NCBI RefSeq assembly: GCF_039533965.1
Contig: NZ_BAAAUN010000001.1
Coordinates: forward strand, 496,001 to 560,000
Source of the DNA: Microbacterium luteolum
GTDB taxonomy: Bacteria; Actinomycetota; Actinomycetes; Actinomycetales; Microbacteriaceae
DNA length: 64,000 nt
Direction: 5' to 3'
Within the stretch, counting starts at the first letter, position 1, and each line of letters starts with the position of its first letter. The translations under genes were made by a program, and so were the position numbers. This document shows positions 16,700 to 24,902 of the stretch, piece by piece. Below the pieces are notes generated by a model. The model searched no databases. It saw only the letters and a program-made list of their open reading frames with translations, and was not told where the DNA came from.

Positions 16700-17365
16700 T
16701 CAGCTCGGCGAGAGCTCCGAGACGACGATCTCCGCGATCTCGCCGGGGCGCGAGATGTACGGCGAGTGATCGGCATCGATCTCCGTCGCGTGCGTGCAGC
16801 GCCGGGCGAGCATCCGCTGGACGTCAGGGTCGACGGCCCGGTCCTCCGCGCACACGATGTACCGCGAGCGGACGTCGCGCCACGCCGCGCGGGCGGGAAC
16901 GCCGCGCCCGTGCCCTGACGCCTGCGGCACAAGCAGGCTGATCGCCCATGCCGCGGTCTGCGGATCGGCATCCGCGTAGAGGGCGGCGCCGGCCAGTGAC
17001 GAGTCGACGGCCGTCCCACCCCCAGGAGCTCGGCGCATCGCATCGTTCACGAGAGCGCCGCCGAGCGAGGCACAGCTCTCCTCGGTCGTCGGGACGAAGG
17101 CGGCGAGGTAGACAAGGGACCGCACGCCACGGAGGCCGGTGATCACTGCGCCGCCGTAGCTGTGGCCGAGGACGAGCGGGGGAGCGGGGAGCCTGTCGAT
17201 GATCTCCTGCACGGCGGCGGTGTCGGCCTCGAGCGATCCACGGTGAAGAGTCGGGGTATGCACGTCGATGCCGCGATTCCGGAGCTCGTCAGCGAGCGGG
17301 CCCACGTGCGCGCCCTGGTGCCAGAGCCCGTGCACGAGGATCACGGCCGGATCGGTGTCGATCAC
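16700..17365 (-). CDS. Alpha/beta hydrolase, esterase-like
   Basis: A 221-residue hydrolase of the AB_hydrolase_6 type. It starts VILVHGLWHQGAHVGPLADEL (oxyanion HG), then PPLVLGHSYGGAVITGLRG with the nucleophile elbow GHSYGG, SRYIVCAEDRAVDPD with the acid, and EIDADHSPYISRPGEIAE with the catalytic His. It resembles small plant-type salicylate/methyl-ester esterases and similar actinobacterial proteins. The GTG start has GGGGAAGAGCGG upstream. It lies 15 bp after a GNAT gene, which itself follows an MFS gene after 18 bp, so a three-gene minus-strand operon is likely. Confidence 0.88.
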   Translation of the reverse strand: MIDTDPAVILVHGLWHQGAHVGPLADELRNRGIDVHTPTLHRGSLEADTAAVQEIIDRLPAPPLVLGHSYGGAVITGLRGVRSLVYLAAFVPTTEESCASLGGALVNDAMRRAPGGGTAVDSSLAGAALYADADPQTAAWAISLLVPQASGHGRGVPARAAWRDVRSRYIVCAEDRAVDPDVQRMLARRCTHATEIDADHSPYISRPGEIAEIVVSELSPS

Positions 17366-17380
17366 CCGCTCTTCCCCGTC

Positions 17381-17803
17381 TCAGGCCTGAGCCAGGTGCT
17401 TGACCATGTACCGGTTCGGGTCCTCGGAGGGGGCGAAGCCGTACTGCGCGTAGAGTCCGTGCGCGTCGGCCGTGGCCAACAGGATGCGTTTGACCGGCAG
17501 AGGCTGAAGGTCGGCGATGACGCCTTCGATGAGCATCTTGCCGACGCCGTTCCCTCGCGCCTTCTCGTCGACGAAGACATCGCACAGCCAGGCGAAGGTG
17601 ACGGCATCCGTCACGACACGGGCATAGGCCACCTGCTCGCCGTCCTCGTTCCACACGCCGTAGTTGCGCGAGCCGTCGATCGCGGCATCCTGCACTTCGC
17701 GGGCGCGTCCCTGAGCCCAGTAGGCCTGCTCGCTCAACCAGGCGTGCACCTGGGCACGATCGATGCGGGTCGAATCGGAGGAGAAGGTGAAGCCGGAGAC
17801 CAT
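17381..17803 (-). CDS. GNAT acetyltransferase
   Basis: A 140-residue single-domain GNAT enzyme. The core is VAYARVVTDAVTFAWLCDVFVDEKARGNGVGKMLIEGVI, where the acetyl-CoA pyrophosphate loop is ARGNGVGKML, followed by ILLATADAHGLYAQYGFAPSEDPNRYMVK, the usual C-terminal GNAT strand and product site. The substrate is unknown. It is the middle gene of the likely MFS / GNAT / hydrolase operon. Confidence 0.9.
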   Translation of the reverse strand: MVSGFTFSSDSTRIDRAQVHAWLSEQAYWAQGRAREVQDAAIDGSRNYGVWNEDGEQVAYARVVTDAVTFAWLCDVFVDEKARGNGVGKMLIEGVIADLQPLPVKRILLATADAHGLYAQYGFAPSEDPNRYMVKHLAQA

Positions 17804-17821
17804 GCTTCATCCTACGAGTGG

Positions 17822-19147
17822 TCAGCGACGCCGGTCGGGATCCAGGCCGATGCGGATGCGCGTGCGCTTACGTTCGATCAGGATGAAGACGACTCCGAGG
17901 ATCCACAGCGGGATCGGCATCAGGAACGCGATCCGGAACGCGTCGAGCGAATAGGTCTCCGGGGTCCCGGCCCCCTGCAGGTCGAGCGCGAGACCGATCA
18001 GGAAGATCGCGATGAGCGCCGCGATGAAGCCTCCGGCGTTCGTCACCCCCGTCGCCGTGCTCAGTCGGTGCGAAGGGTTGTGCGTGCGGGCGTGATCGAA
18101 CGCGATCATCGATGCGGGGCCGCCGGTTGCGAGGGCCACGGCGAGCACGTAGAGCAGCCACAGCGGGGCAGGTCCGGGGAGCGCGATGACGACGATCCAG
18201 GCCAGCATCTGCATGCCGACAGCGGGGAGGACGAGGGCCATCGACCGATAGTTCGGCAGCCGCCGGGAGAGGTCGCCGATCACCGGGCCGAGCACCATGC
18301 CGGCGATCACGTAGACCGAGATGATCCCCGCAGCGTGGGCGGTGTCGAGTCCCTGAGCCGCCGTCAGGAACGGCATCCCCCACAGGAGGATGAACGCGGT
18401 GCCGGCGAACGGCGAGGTGAAATGCGACCAGAAGGCGAGCCGGGTCCCGGGGTGCGCCCATGCGGCGCGGATGCCGACGCCGGTGTCGATCGCGGACGTG
18501 ACGACGCGGATCACTCCGGTGTCGGTGTTCACGGTGACGTCGGCATTCCGCTCAGGCGGGTGGTTGCGGATGATCAGGGCGACGAGGATCGCGAAGAGGA
18601 CGCCGAGGCCGGCGATGCTGCCGAAGGTGATGGTCCACGTCGTCGCATGCAGGAGAGCAGCGAGCGGGACGAGGGCGATCAGCTGGCCCGCCTGGCCGAC
18701 GATGCCGGTGAACTGCACCATGATCGGGCCGCGCTGCGCGGGGAACCAGGTCGCGACGAGACGAAGGACGGCGGGGAAGATCGCAGCATCACCGGCACCC
18801 AGAAGGATGCGGGCGACGATCGCGATACCGACGCTGGGGGAGAGGGCCATCGTCAACTGCCCGGCGGCCATCAGGAGCATGCCGATCGTCATGATCGGGC
18901 GTGATCCGTACCGGTCGAGCAGCACCCCGATCGGAATCTGCATGCCTCCGTAGACCGCGAGCTGGACGACGGCGAAGAGCGCGAGCGTCGACGCGTCGGC
19001 CTGGAAGCGATCAGCGGCCTCGACGCCGACGGCGCCGAGCGAGGTGCGGTTCGTGATCGCGAGCACGTAGGCCGCGACACCCACGGACCAGACCAGCCAT
19101 GCTCGCCACTCCGGCGTCGAGACGGGGGAGCGGGGGACCTGCGACAC
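17822..19147 (-). CDS. MFS transporter
   Basis: A 441-residue protein with about 12 transmembrane helices. RTSLGAVGVEAADRFQADASTLALFAVVQLAVYGGMQIPIGVLLDRYGSRPIMTIG carries the loop 2-3 motif (LLDRYGSRP), and RILLGAGDAAIFPAVLRLVATWFPAQRGP is typical of the anion:cation symporter / nitrate-like branch. The second-half motif is IGDLSRRLPNYR. The cargo cannot be told from sequence. It heads the minus-strand operon with the GNAT and hydrolase genes, and starts with GTG. Confidence 0.85.
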   Translation of the reverse strand: MSQVPRSPVSTPEWRAWLVWSVGVAAYVLAITNRTSLGAVGVEAADRFQADASTLALFAVVQLAVYGGMQIPIGVLLDRYGSRPIMTIGMLLMAAGQLTMALSPSVGIAIVARILLGAGDAAIFPAVLRLVATWFPAQRGPIMVQFTGIVGQAGQLIALVPLAALLHATTWTITFGSIAGLGVLFAILVALIIRNHPPERNADVTVNTDTGVIRVVTSAIDTGVGIRAAWAHPGTRLAFWSHFTSPFAGTAFILLWGMPFLTAAQGLDTAHAAGIISVYVIAGMVLGPVIGDLSRRLPNYRSMALVLPAVGMQMLAWIVVIALPGPAPLWLLYVLAVALATGGPASMIAFDHARTHNPSHRLSTATGVTNAGGFIAALIAIFLIGLALDLQGAGTPETYSLDAFRIAFLMPIPLWILGVVFILIERKRTRIRIGLDPDRRR

Positions 19148-19189
19148 GCCTCAACGCTACTCCTGTGCAGCGGCGCGGGTTTCGCATCG

Positions 19190-19741
19190 TCACTCGCGCA
19201 AGCGGATGCCCATCACCTGCACTGCGCGAGACGCCGTGAAGTGGACAGCAGGATCGATGATCGTCCAGCCGAGGCCGCTGTACAGCTTCTGCGCCGACCG
19301 CGCCTCCTGGTAGCAGGAGAGAAGCGCGGTGCGGTAGGGAAGCTCACCGAGGACTGCAGTCATCAGCGCGGCTGCGACCCCGTGACGGCGGTGCGAGGCG
19401 TCGACGGCGAGTTCCTCCACAGAGAAGCACTCCGGGTCGAGCCAGAGCGCCTGCACGTCTGCCGGCAAAACTGCTTCCAGGCGGTCCCACCACCAGTCGC
19501 CACGGGAGGCGCCGGTCCCGAGAACGAGGCCGACCACCCGGTCGCCCTCCGATGCGATGAGCAGCCGGAACGACGGCTTCTCGGCTGCATAGCGTCGCAC
19601 GCGGGAAGTGAAGCTCTCGATGCTCTGCGAACGCTCCTCGTCGTACGGCGCTTCGGAGAAGACGTCAGCGTACAGCTCTGCCGCCTGCGTCAACTGATCG
19701 TGACTGCCGTTCCAGGCGGCGATGGTCGAGCTCATCCTCAC
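19190..19741 (-). CDS. GNAT acetyltransferase
   Basis: A 183-residue GNAT-fold protein. FSVEELAVDASHRRHGVAAALMTAVLGELPYRTALLSCYQEARSAQKLYSGLGWTIIDPAVHF contains the acetyl-CoA loop (RRHGVAAALM) and the C-terminal signature. Substrate unknown. The track-style start is GTG 19741; an ATG two codons in (19735) is equally possible. It is divergent from the VOC-family gene at 19807, sharing a 65-bp promoter region. Confidence 0.85.
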   Translation of the reverse strand: MRMSSTIAAWNGSHDQLTQAAELYADVFSEAPYDEERSQSIESFTSRVRRYAAEKPSFRLLIASEGDRVVGLVLGTGASRGDWWWDRLEAVLPADVQALWLDPECFSVEELAVDASHRRHGVAAALMTAVLGELPYRTALLSCYQEARSAQKLYSGLGWTIIDPAVHFTASRAVQVMGIRLRE

Positions 19742-19794
19742 AGCCTGCCAGAGGCGTCAGACATCGTCGGCGCCCGCATGTCGTCAGCCACCGC

Positions 19795-19800
19795 TACGGT
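19795..19800 (+). promoter_or_regulatory. -10 box of VOC gene, leaderless geometry
   Basis: TACGGT ends 6 nt before ATG 19807. Confidence 0.5.
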
Positions 19801-19806
19801 GATCGC

Positions 19807-20175
19807 ATGACCCCTCGACCCGTGCACCATTCCCTCGACTACACTGAACTCGTCGTCACCGACCTCGCCGCCGCCACGGCCTTCTACACCGAGGCTTTCG
19901 GTTGGACCTTCGTCGACTACGGACCGGGCTACGCGGGCATCGCCTCGCCGAGCGGTGACGGGAGCGAGGTGGGAGGACTTCTGCTCGCCGACGAGCCGCG
20001 CCCGGTCGGCGGACCGCTCGTCCTTCTCTACTCGGACGATCTCGACGCCACGATGGACGCGATCACGGCGGCTGGAGGAACGATCCTCCAGCTGCCCTAC
20101 GAGTTCCCCGGCGGTCGGCGCCTCCACTTCGCCGACCCGAGCGGCAATGAGCTCGGAGTGTGGGCCGCGCAGTAG
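19807..20175 (+). CDS. VOC-family (glyoxalase-like) protein
   Basis: A 122-residue vicinal-oxygen-chelate domain: HSLDYTELVVTDLAAATAFYTEAFGWTFVDYG, then GGLLLADEPRPVGGPLVLLYSDDLDATMDAITAAGGTILQLPYEFPGGRRLHFADPSGNELGVW. The C-terminal RLHFADPSGNELGVW is the second beta-alpha-beta module with the usual metal-site Glu. Paralogues act in glyoxal detoxification or antibiotic resistance, but the specific role here is unknown. It is convergent with the DUF1905 gene, 13 bp apart. Confidence 0.88.
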   Translation: MTPRPVHHSLDYTELVVTDLAAATAFYTEAFGWTFVDYGPGYAGIASPSGDGSEVGGLLLADEPRPVGGPLVLLYSDDLDATMDAITAAGGTILQLPYEFPGGRRLHFADPSGNELGVWAAQ

Positions 20176-20188
20176 AGGCTCACGACGT

Positions 20189-20473
20189 TCAGGTGAGTCG
20201 TCCGGTGAGATGGACGGTCACGTCATCACCGTCGGTCTTCCCGATCCTCTTGCGGATCGCGGCGGTCACCGGCAGTTTGTGAGTGCCGTCGCCCAGGCCC
20301 ATGAAGGCGCCCCGGAACGGCTCTCCGTCCACTGTTCCGACGACCTTCACGAGACCCCGCGTGCCGAAGACGGCTGCGGAGTCGGGGAGCTGGACGCAGG
20401 TCCACGTGTCGCCGTCACGCACTTTGCCGAGCGTGGCCACGAAGGTGATGTCGAGGGGTGCGGGTGTGGTCAT
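20189..20473 (-). CDS. DUF1905 domain protein
   Basis: A 94-residue beta-rich protein: [79 protein letters not shown]. This is the complete DUF1905 domain (a small beta-barrel; function not established), including the conserved [13 protein letters not shown] stretch. The start ATG 20473 is preceded by GGAGG; a longer open frame to 20704 reads across the next gene and was rejected. The gene starts 21 bp downstream of the membrane-protein gene on the same strand and is probably in the same TetR-controlled unit. Confidence 0.9.
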   Translation of the reverse strand: MTTPAPLDITFVATLGKVRDGDTWTCVQLPDSAAVFGTRGLVKVVGTVDGEPFRGAFMGLGDGTHKLPVTAAIRKRIGKTDGDDVTVHLTGRLT

Positions 20474-20493
20474 GATGTCCTCCGGTTCTGTGA

Positions 20494-20874
20494 TCAGACG
20501 AAGAGTCCGACGATGACGCCGATCAGTGCGAGCTTGACGACCCAATCGACGAGGTGGATCGCGGCCGCCGAGACGGCTGTGTTCTCGTGTATGACGCCAC
20601 CCATGAGCAGCGTGAGCGGCAGCACCGAGAGAGCGAGGCCCAGGAGCAGTCCCGGGACGGCTCCGTGCCATTCCGCGCACACCAGAATTCCAGCGATCAG
20701 GCACGCGGTGATGAGGCTGCGCAGTACGACGGACGCCATCTGGGCGGCCATGGACAGCCCGGGCCGTGGAGTGCTGGTGCGGGTGATCGTGGCCGAGACA
20801 GCAGGGATGGCGTACAGCGCCGCACTGGCGACGAACGACGCGACGGTGGCGACGGCGATTCCGAGAATGAGCAT
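20494..20874 (-). CDS. DUF1761-like small membrane protein
   Basis: A 126-residue protein with about four transmembrane helices. It begins [26 protein letters not shown] and ends [15 protein letters not shown], with [19 protein letters not shown] before the last helix, resembling DUF1761 proteins of unknown function. It lies divergent from a TetR gene, and the 75 bp between them hold a palindrome with GTAC half-sites, so its expression is probably repressed by that TetR protein together with the DUF1905 gene downstream. Confidence 0.75.
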   Translation of the reverse strand: MLILGIAVATVASFVASAALYAIPAVSATITRTSTPRPGLSMAAQMASVVLRSLITACLIAGILVCAEWHGAVPGLLLGLALSVLPLTLLMGGVIHENTAVSAAAIHLVDWVVKLALIGVIVGLFV

Positions 20875-20886
20875 TTCGACTCCTTT

Positions 20887-20902
20887 AGTACCGACTGGTA
20901 CT
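20887..20902. promoter_or_regulatory. Putative TetR operator
   Basis: AGTACCGACTGGTACT is an inverted repeat with 6-bp arms and a 4-bp spacer, in the divergent region between the DUF1761-like gene and the TetR gene. A larger imperfect repeat CTTTAGTAC (20883-20891) and GTACTAAAG (20933-20941) brackets it. Confidence 0.65.
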
Positions 20903-20948
20903 CAGAGTAGACTGGTGATTTAGAACCGTCAAGTACTAAAGTGGAAGC

Positions 20949-21578
20949 ATGACGACAGAAGCTCGCGCCCCGGGTCGACCCCCAGGCCTCACGGGGGAGG
21001 ACCTCCTCGCGGTGGCGCGCGACGTGTTCCTCGAGCGCGGGTATGGGGGAGCCTCTATGGAGGAGGTCGCCAGACGTGCACGGATCTCGAAGGCGTCGCT
21101 CTATCGTGAGCAGCCCTCGAAGTCGGCCCTCTACGAAGCGGTGGTCCGCCACTGGGCATCCGCCGGGCGCAACGCGATGCGCCCGGCGCTGGAGCGGCTG
21201 CTGGCGGCGGATGATCTTCGGCAAGGGCTCGCCGATCTCGCGGAGACGATGCGCTTCGGCATCCTGAGCGAACCGGTACTCGCCATGCGTCGACTCGTGA
21301 CGGCGGAGGCCGTGACGCAGCCGGAGGTGGCGAGGATGTATCTCGAGGAGAGTTGGAACGCCAACATCCGGAACCTCGCCGAAGCATTGCAAACGGTGGC
21401 GGCGCGGCACGGTCTTCAGATGGACGAGGCGGATGCTGCGGCCGCGGACTTCACGTGGCTCGTGATCGGAGCACCGCTCAACGCCCGCCTGCTCGCCGGC
21501 GACGTCGATGCCTCCCCGGTGGATCGCGCGGTCGACCTCTTCCTTGCGGGCTACCGGCGGCGGCGAGCAGCGCGGTAG
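20949..21578 (+). CDS. TetR-family transcriptional regulator
   Basis: A 209-residue repressor. Residues about 15-60 form the helix-turn-helix (DLLAVARDVFLERGYGGASMEEVARRARISKASLYREQPSKSALYEAVV); the rest is the helical ligand-binding and dimer domain, with a C-terminal TetR_C-like segment (ADFTWLVIGAPLNARLLAGDVD). It is divergent from a small membrane-protein gene and probably binds the palindrome at 20887-20902. The inducer is unknown. Confidence 0.92.
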   Translation: MTTEARAPGRPPGLTGEDLLAVARDVFLERGYGGASMEEVARRARISKASLYREQPSKSALYEAVVRHWASAGRNAMRPALERLLAADDLRQGLADLAETMRFGILSEPVLAMRRLVTAEAVTQPEVARMYLEESWNANIRNLAEALQTVAARHGLQMDEADAAAADFTWLVIGAPLNARLLAGDVDASPVDRAVDLFLAGYRRRRAAR

Positions 21579-21628
21579 GGAGGCGCCAGGCCTTGAGCGA
21601 CGCCACATCCGTGATCCAGACACCGAAG

Positions 21629-21634
21629 TAGTCT
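21629..21634 (+). promoter_or_regulatory. -10 box before the P-loop kinase gene
   Basis: TAGTCT ends 6 nt before ATG 21641 and directly abuts GTG 21635. The window's leaderless spacing therefore favours ATG 21641 as the start. Confidence 0.5.
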
Positions 21635-21640
21635 GTGCGG

Positions 21641-22237
21641 ATGCTGTTCTCTCTCACCGGCGCGAGTGGCGCGGGCAAGTCGACGGTGTTGGCGCATCTT
21701 GCGAAGGTGGCCTGGTCGGAACCGATCCGCTGCGTCGAGTTCGACTCCATCGGCGTCCCGGCGGGTGCCGACACGGCTTGGCGGCACGGCGCCATCGAGC
21801 ATTGGGTCCGGCAGGCGGTAGAAGCGGAGGCTGCGGGTGAGCACATGCTTCTCTGCGGTCAGGTGCCGCAGGGCGAGCTCCTCGCCGCCCCGTCCGCCGC
21901 CCGGCTCGAGGGCATCGCCGTCTGCATGCTGCACTGCGCGCCGGCCACACGTAGCGAGCGGTTACTGGCGCGCGGAGAGGATCCCGCAGCGATCGTGCAT
22001 CACAACCGGTTCGGAGAGTGGTTCCTCGGCCATACGCTCGACCCGACGCACATGCCGGATGTGATCCGTGTGGACAGCTCCGTGCCGATGGTCTGGGAGC
22101 GCTGGGCCGACTGGGGGAGTGGCGATCCGCGCTGGGCTGCCGAGGTGATCGAGACGGATGACCTGTCACCGAGCGAGGTGGCCGGCGCGGTGGAGAAGTG
22201 GGTGCAGCGGGAACTGGCTGCCCGCGCGCACCGCTGA
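21641..22237 (+). CDS. P-loop nucleoside/small-molecule kinase-like ATPase
   Basis: A 198-residue protein with an N-terminal Walker A loop (FSLTGASGAGKSTVLAHLA) and a short kinase-like fold: VEFDSIGVP as the second strand acid, EHMLLCGQVPQGELLAAP, and a LID-like segment CAPATRSERLLARGED. It resembles shikimate/adenylate-type kinases or the AAA_18 group; the phosphate acceptor is unknown. The start ATG 21641 is chosen over GTG 21635 because of the TAGTCT box. It converges with a TetR gene 8 bp downstream. Confidence 0.75.
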   Translation: MLFSLTGASGAGKSTVLAHLAKVAWSEPIRCVEFDSIGVPAGADTAWRHGAIEHWVRQAVEAEAAGEHMLLCGQVPQGELLAAPSAARLEGIAVCMLHCAPATRSERLLARGEDPAAIVHHNRFGEWFLGHTLDPTHMPDVIRVDSSVPMVWERWADWGSGDPRWAAEVIETDDLSPSEVAGAVEKWVQRELAARAHR

Positions 22238-22245
22238 GAGGCCCG

Positions 22246-22878
22246 TCAGGCGGGATCGCTTCGACCGAAACGCGCCGCGATCGTGCGGGCGGCCTCGTCG
22301 ATCGTGCGGGCTGACTCCTCCTCGGTGAGCGACCATCCGACATGGACGAGGCGCGGCCAGAACACGACGGTCGCGATCATGCCGAGGAACTGAGCGGACA
22401 CGACGTCGAGGTCGGCGATGTACGCGTCGCCGTGATCATTCGCCTTCTCGAGGAACTCTCTGAGCGCGCGCAGGACGGGCAGCGTCCCGAAGTCGAACGT
22501 CTGGGCGCGCAACTCCGGGAATCGTGCGGACTCGGTGATGACGGCGCGGATGAGCTCCATCATCCGCGGCTGGGCGAGCAGGGATGCGTAGGCCGTCCCC
22601 AGCGCCACCAGGCCGGAGTGGAAGTCGCCGGCCGGGAGATCCAATGGCCCGCCGACGGCGGTGTCGCCCGCCACGAGGACCATGGCCTCGAACAGCTCGG
22701 CCTTGGTGGGGAACTGCTTGAACAGCGTCGCCTTCGAGACGCCCGCGCGCTCGGCGACCTTGGCGAGAGAAGTTCGATCGAAGCCGAGCTCGAGGAACAG
22801 ATCGGTGGCGGCACCCAGGATTGCCGCGCGGTTGTCGGCGGCGACCTGGCGGTGATAGGCGGAGAGCTCACGAGGCAT
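22246..22878 (-). CDS. TetR-family transcriptional regulator
   Basis: A 210-residue repressor. The DNA-binding part is NRAAILGAATDLFLELGFDRTSLAKVAERAGVSKATLFKQFPTKAELFEAMV; the C-terminal domain is a TetR_C-type helical bundle. It lies divergent from a dihydrofolate-reductase-fold gene. The intergenic region contains two related inverted repeats with GAGTC/GACTC arms, the likely operators for both directions. The effector is unknown. Confidence 0.92.
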   Translation of the reverse strand: MPRELSAYHRQVAADNRAAILGAATDLFLELGFDRTSLAKVAERAGVSKATLFKQFPTKAELFEAMVLVAGDTAVGGPLDLPAGDFHSGLVALGTAYASLLAQPRMMELIRAVITESARFPELRAQTFDFGTLPVLRALREFLEKANDHGDAYIADLDVVSAQFLGMIATVVFWPRLVHVGWSLTEEESARTIDEAARTIAARFGRSDPA

Positions 22879-22900
22879 GGATCAAGTATGCCGTAGTGGT

Positions 22901-22914
22901 GAGTCGCTTGACTC
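22901..22914. promoter_or_regulatory. Putative TetR operator, site 1 (near the regulator)
   Basis: GAGTCGCTTGACTC has 5-bp inverted arms separated by 4 bp and lies 22 bp upstream of the TetR start, consistent with autorepression. It shares the GAGTCG half-site with site 2. Confidence 0.65.
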
Positions 22915-22940
22915 GGGACTCGCGGAGAGCTAGCCTGCAA

Positions 22941-22960
22941 GGTGAGTCGAACGACTCACC
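22941..22960. promoter_or_regulatory. Putative TetR operator, site 2 (near the target gene)
   Basis: GGTGAGTCGAACGACTCACC is an almost perfect 20-bp palindrome (9-bp arms around AA), 34 bp upstream of the reductase start. Confidence 0.75.
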
Positions 22961-22994
22961 TCTCGGGCCACGGGCTCATATCCAGGAGGTAGTG

Positions 22995-23537
22995 ATGTCG
23001 AAAGTACTCATACACGCGACGGTGTCGCTCGACGGATTCATGGCCGATGCCAGCGGGGGAGTCGAGTGGATGAACGGGTTCCCGGTCGATCCGGCAGACG
23101 AGGCGGTGGTCTCGCGCGTCGTCGGGGAGATAGGCGCAGTGGTCGGGGGAGCGAACAAGACGCAGACGATCGAAGACGGGGAGATTCCCTACGGCGGCAT
23201 CCTGGGGGTGCCGGTGTTCCTCATGACGCACACCCCTCACGAGTCCATCGAGAGAGACGGGATCATCTACGAATTCGTCGTCGACGACGTGGTCGAAGCC
23301 GTGAGTGCCGCCAAGCAAGCGGCGGGGGACAAGTGGGTGAGCGTGCTCGGGGGCAGCATCTCGAGGCAGTGTCTGGAGAAGGGACTCGTCGATGAGATCG
23401 TCCTTGACGTGGTGCCGATCCTGCTCGGGAGCGGGATCTCCCTGTTCACGGGACTGAGCAGGCAGATGAGGCTGGAGCGCATCGAGACCTCGGCCTTCGC
23501 GAGTGAGGTCCATCTGCGCTACCGCGTGCTCGCGTAG
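22995..23537 (+). CDS. Dihydrofolate reductase / RibD C-terminal-fold protein
   Basis: A 180-residue protein of the DHFR/RibD-C superfamily, typically NADPH-dependent. It begins MSKVLIHATVSLDGFMADASGGVEWM (N-terminal strand and the SLDGF motif), with GGANKTQT, PVFLMTHTPHE and WVSVLGGSISRQCLEKGLVDEIVLDVVPILLGSG, the cofactor-binding loop and C-terminal signature. A strong AGGAGG (22984-22989) precedes ATG 22995. It is likely controlled by the adjacent TetR protein through the 20-bp palindrome. The natural substrate is not known. Confidence 0.9.
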   Translation: MSKVLIHATVSLDGFMADASGGVEWMNGFPVDPADEAVVSRVVGEIGAVVGGANKTQTIEDGEIPYGGILGVPVFLMTHTPHESIERDGIIYEFVVDDVVEAVSAAKQAAGDKWVSVLGGSISRQCLEKGLVDEIVLDVVPILLGSGISLFTGLSRQMRLERIETSAFASEVHLRYRVLA

Positions 23538-23560
23538 CCGAGCATCCGGCGACCTGGCGC

Positions 23561-24805
23561 TCACCGAGAGGCCGGGGTCGGCGCAGCAGGAAGTTCCCGT
23601 ACGGCCGGGAGAGCCGACGAGAGGACGGTGACGAGTTGGGCAGCGAAGACGACGACGGCGACGGCGATGCACCATTCCATCCCGAATCCTGCCGAGATCG
23701 CGACTCCCATTCCCGCGCCGAGCGGCCGCGCGCCGTAGGTGGAGACCACCACCAACGATGAAACTCGCCCGATCATCGGGGCCGGGGTCACGGCTTGGCG
23801 GAGCGAGGTCGTGGATATCGTCCAGATCACCGGGCCGAAGCCGAAGAGGAAGAATGAGGCGAAGGCGAGGGCGGGTGCGGGTGTCCACAGTGTGATGCCC
23901 ATCGGAACTGCCGCAACGAACCCGCCGCCCGGGCCGAGCACCGTCATCGCACCGAGACGGAAGCGTCGGGACAGCGGGGGTACCAGAAGCGCTCCGATCA
24001 CCATGCCTGCGCCGTACGCTCCCATCGCGATGCCCACGGTGGTGGCTGTCATCCCCAACCGGTCCACGGCGTAGACGACGAACACGGACTGAATCAGGAA
24101 CCAGCCCACATTGAAGATGGTCGAGGTGACGATCATCGGCCGCAAGAGGTGGTGCCCCAGCACATATCGCACGCCGTGGGCAGCCGCTCTCCACGCTGAC
24201 CCACCGGCCGAGGGCACGCTTCGAGGGATGTCCAGTCGAACCAATAGCGCCGCGGCGGCGACGCAGGCGATCGTGGCGACCACGAGGGCTGTGCCCGCGC
24301 CGGCGGCGGAGACGATGGCGCCAGCGATGACAGGCCCGCAGATGAAGGCCGCACTCCTTCCGAGCTCCAACCATCGATTGGCGTCGATCAGGCGATCGGA
24401 TGTCACGAGGCGCGGCACCGCTGAAGGGACTGAGACGCTCACGCCCACCGTGCCGATCGCGCCGAGGCAGCCGAGCCCGAGAAGAGCGCCCATGGACAGC
24501 GAGTCGAGCGTGATGAGAACGACGATGGCGCCCAGCGTGGCGGCTCGCAGAACCTCCGACGCGATCAGCACTCGCTGCGGGGAGGATCGATCGATGACGA
24601 GGCCGAAGGGGAGAGCCAGCACGAGGAAGGGCAACGTCTGGGCGACATGCAGGAGCGCCGTCTCGGTCGCTCCGGCACCGAGCGACAGCACGGCGGCGAG
24701 CGGCACAGCCACGAGCGCGACCTGTTCCGCCATCTGGGTGGCCACGCTCGACCATGCGATGCGCAGGAATCGGCGGGGGAGGGGATCGCGGCGGCTCACT
24801 GTCAT
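23561..24805 (-). CDS. MFS transporter, drug-efflux type
   Basis: A 414-residue protein with about 12 transmembrane helices in the layout of the MFS_3 / enterobactin-exporter branch: ATQMAEQVALVAVPLAAVLSLGAGATETALLHVAQTLPFLVLALPFGLVIDRSSPQRVLIASEVLRA is the family N-terminus with the loop 2-3 motif. VYAVDRLGMTATTVGIAMGAYGAGMVIGALLVPPLSRRF is the second-half repeat. Export of a small molecule is likely; the substrate is unknown. It is convergent with the preceding reductase gene. Confidence 0.85.
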   Translation of the reverse strand: MTVSRRDPLPRRFLRIAWSSVATQMAEQVALVAVPLAAVLSLGAGATETALLHVAQTLPFLVLALPFGLVIDRSSPQRVLIASEVLRAATLGAIVVLITLDSLSMGALLGLGCLGAIGTVGVSVSVPSAVPRLVTSDRLIDANRWLELGRSAAFICGPVIAGAIVSAAGAGTALVVATIACVAAAALLVRLDIPRSVPSAGGSAWRAAAHGVRYVLGHHLLRPMIVTSTIFNVGWFLIQSVFVVYAVDRLGMTATTVGIAMGAYGAGMVIGALLVPPLSRRFRLGAMTVLGPGGGFVAAVPMGITLWTPAPALAFASFFLFGFGPVIWTISTTSLRQAVTPAPMIGRVSSLVVVSTYGARPLGAGMGVAISAGFGMEWCIAVAVVVFAAQLVTVLSSALPAVRELPAAPTPASR

Positions 24806-24902
24806 GGCTCGAGTTCATCAGCCAGGAGTTCGAGAATCTCGCGGGAATCGGCCCTCGCATCCGGATGCTATGGCGACTCGCTGCGAACTCCGAGAGACAC
24901 GA

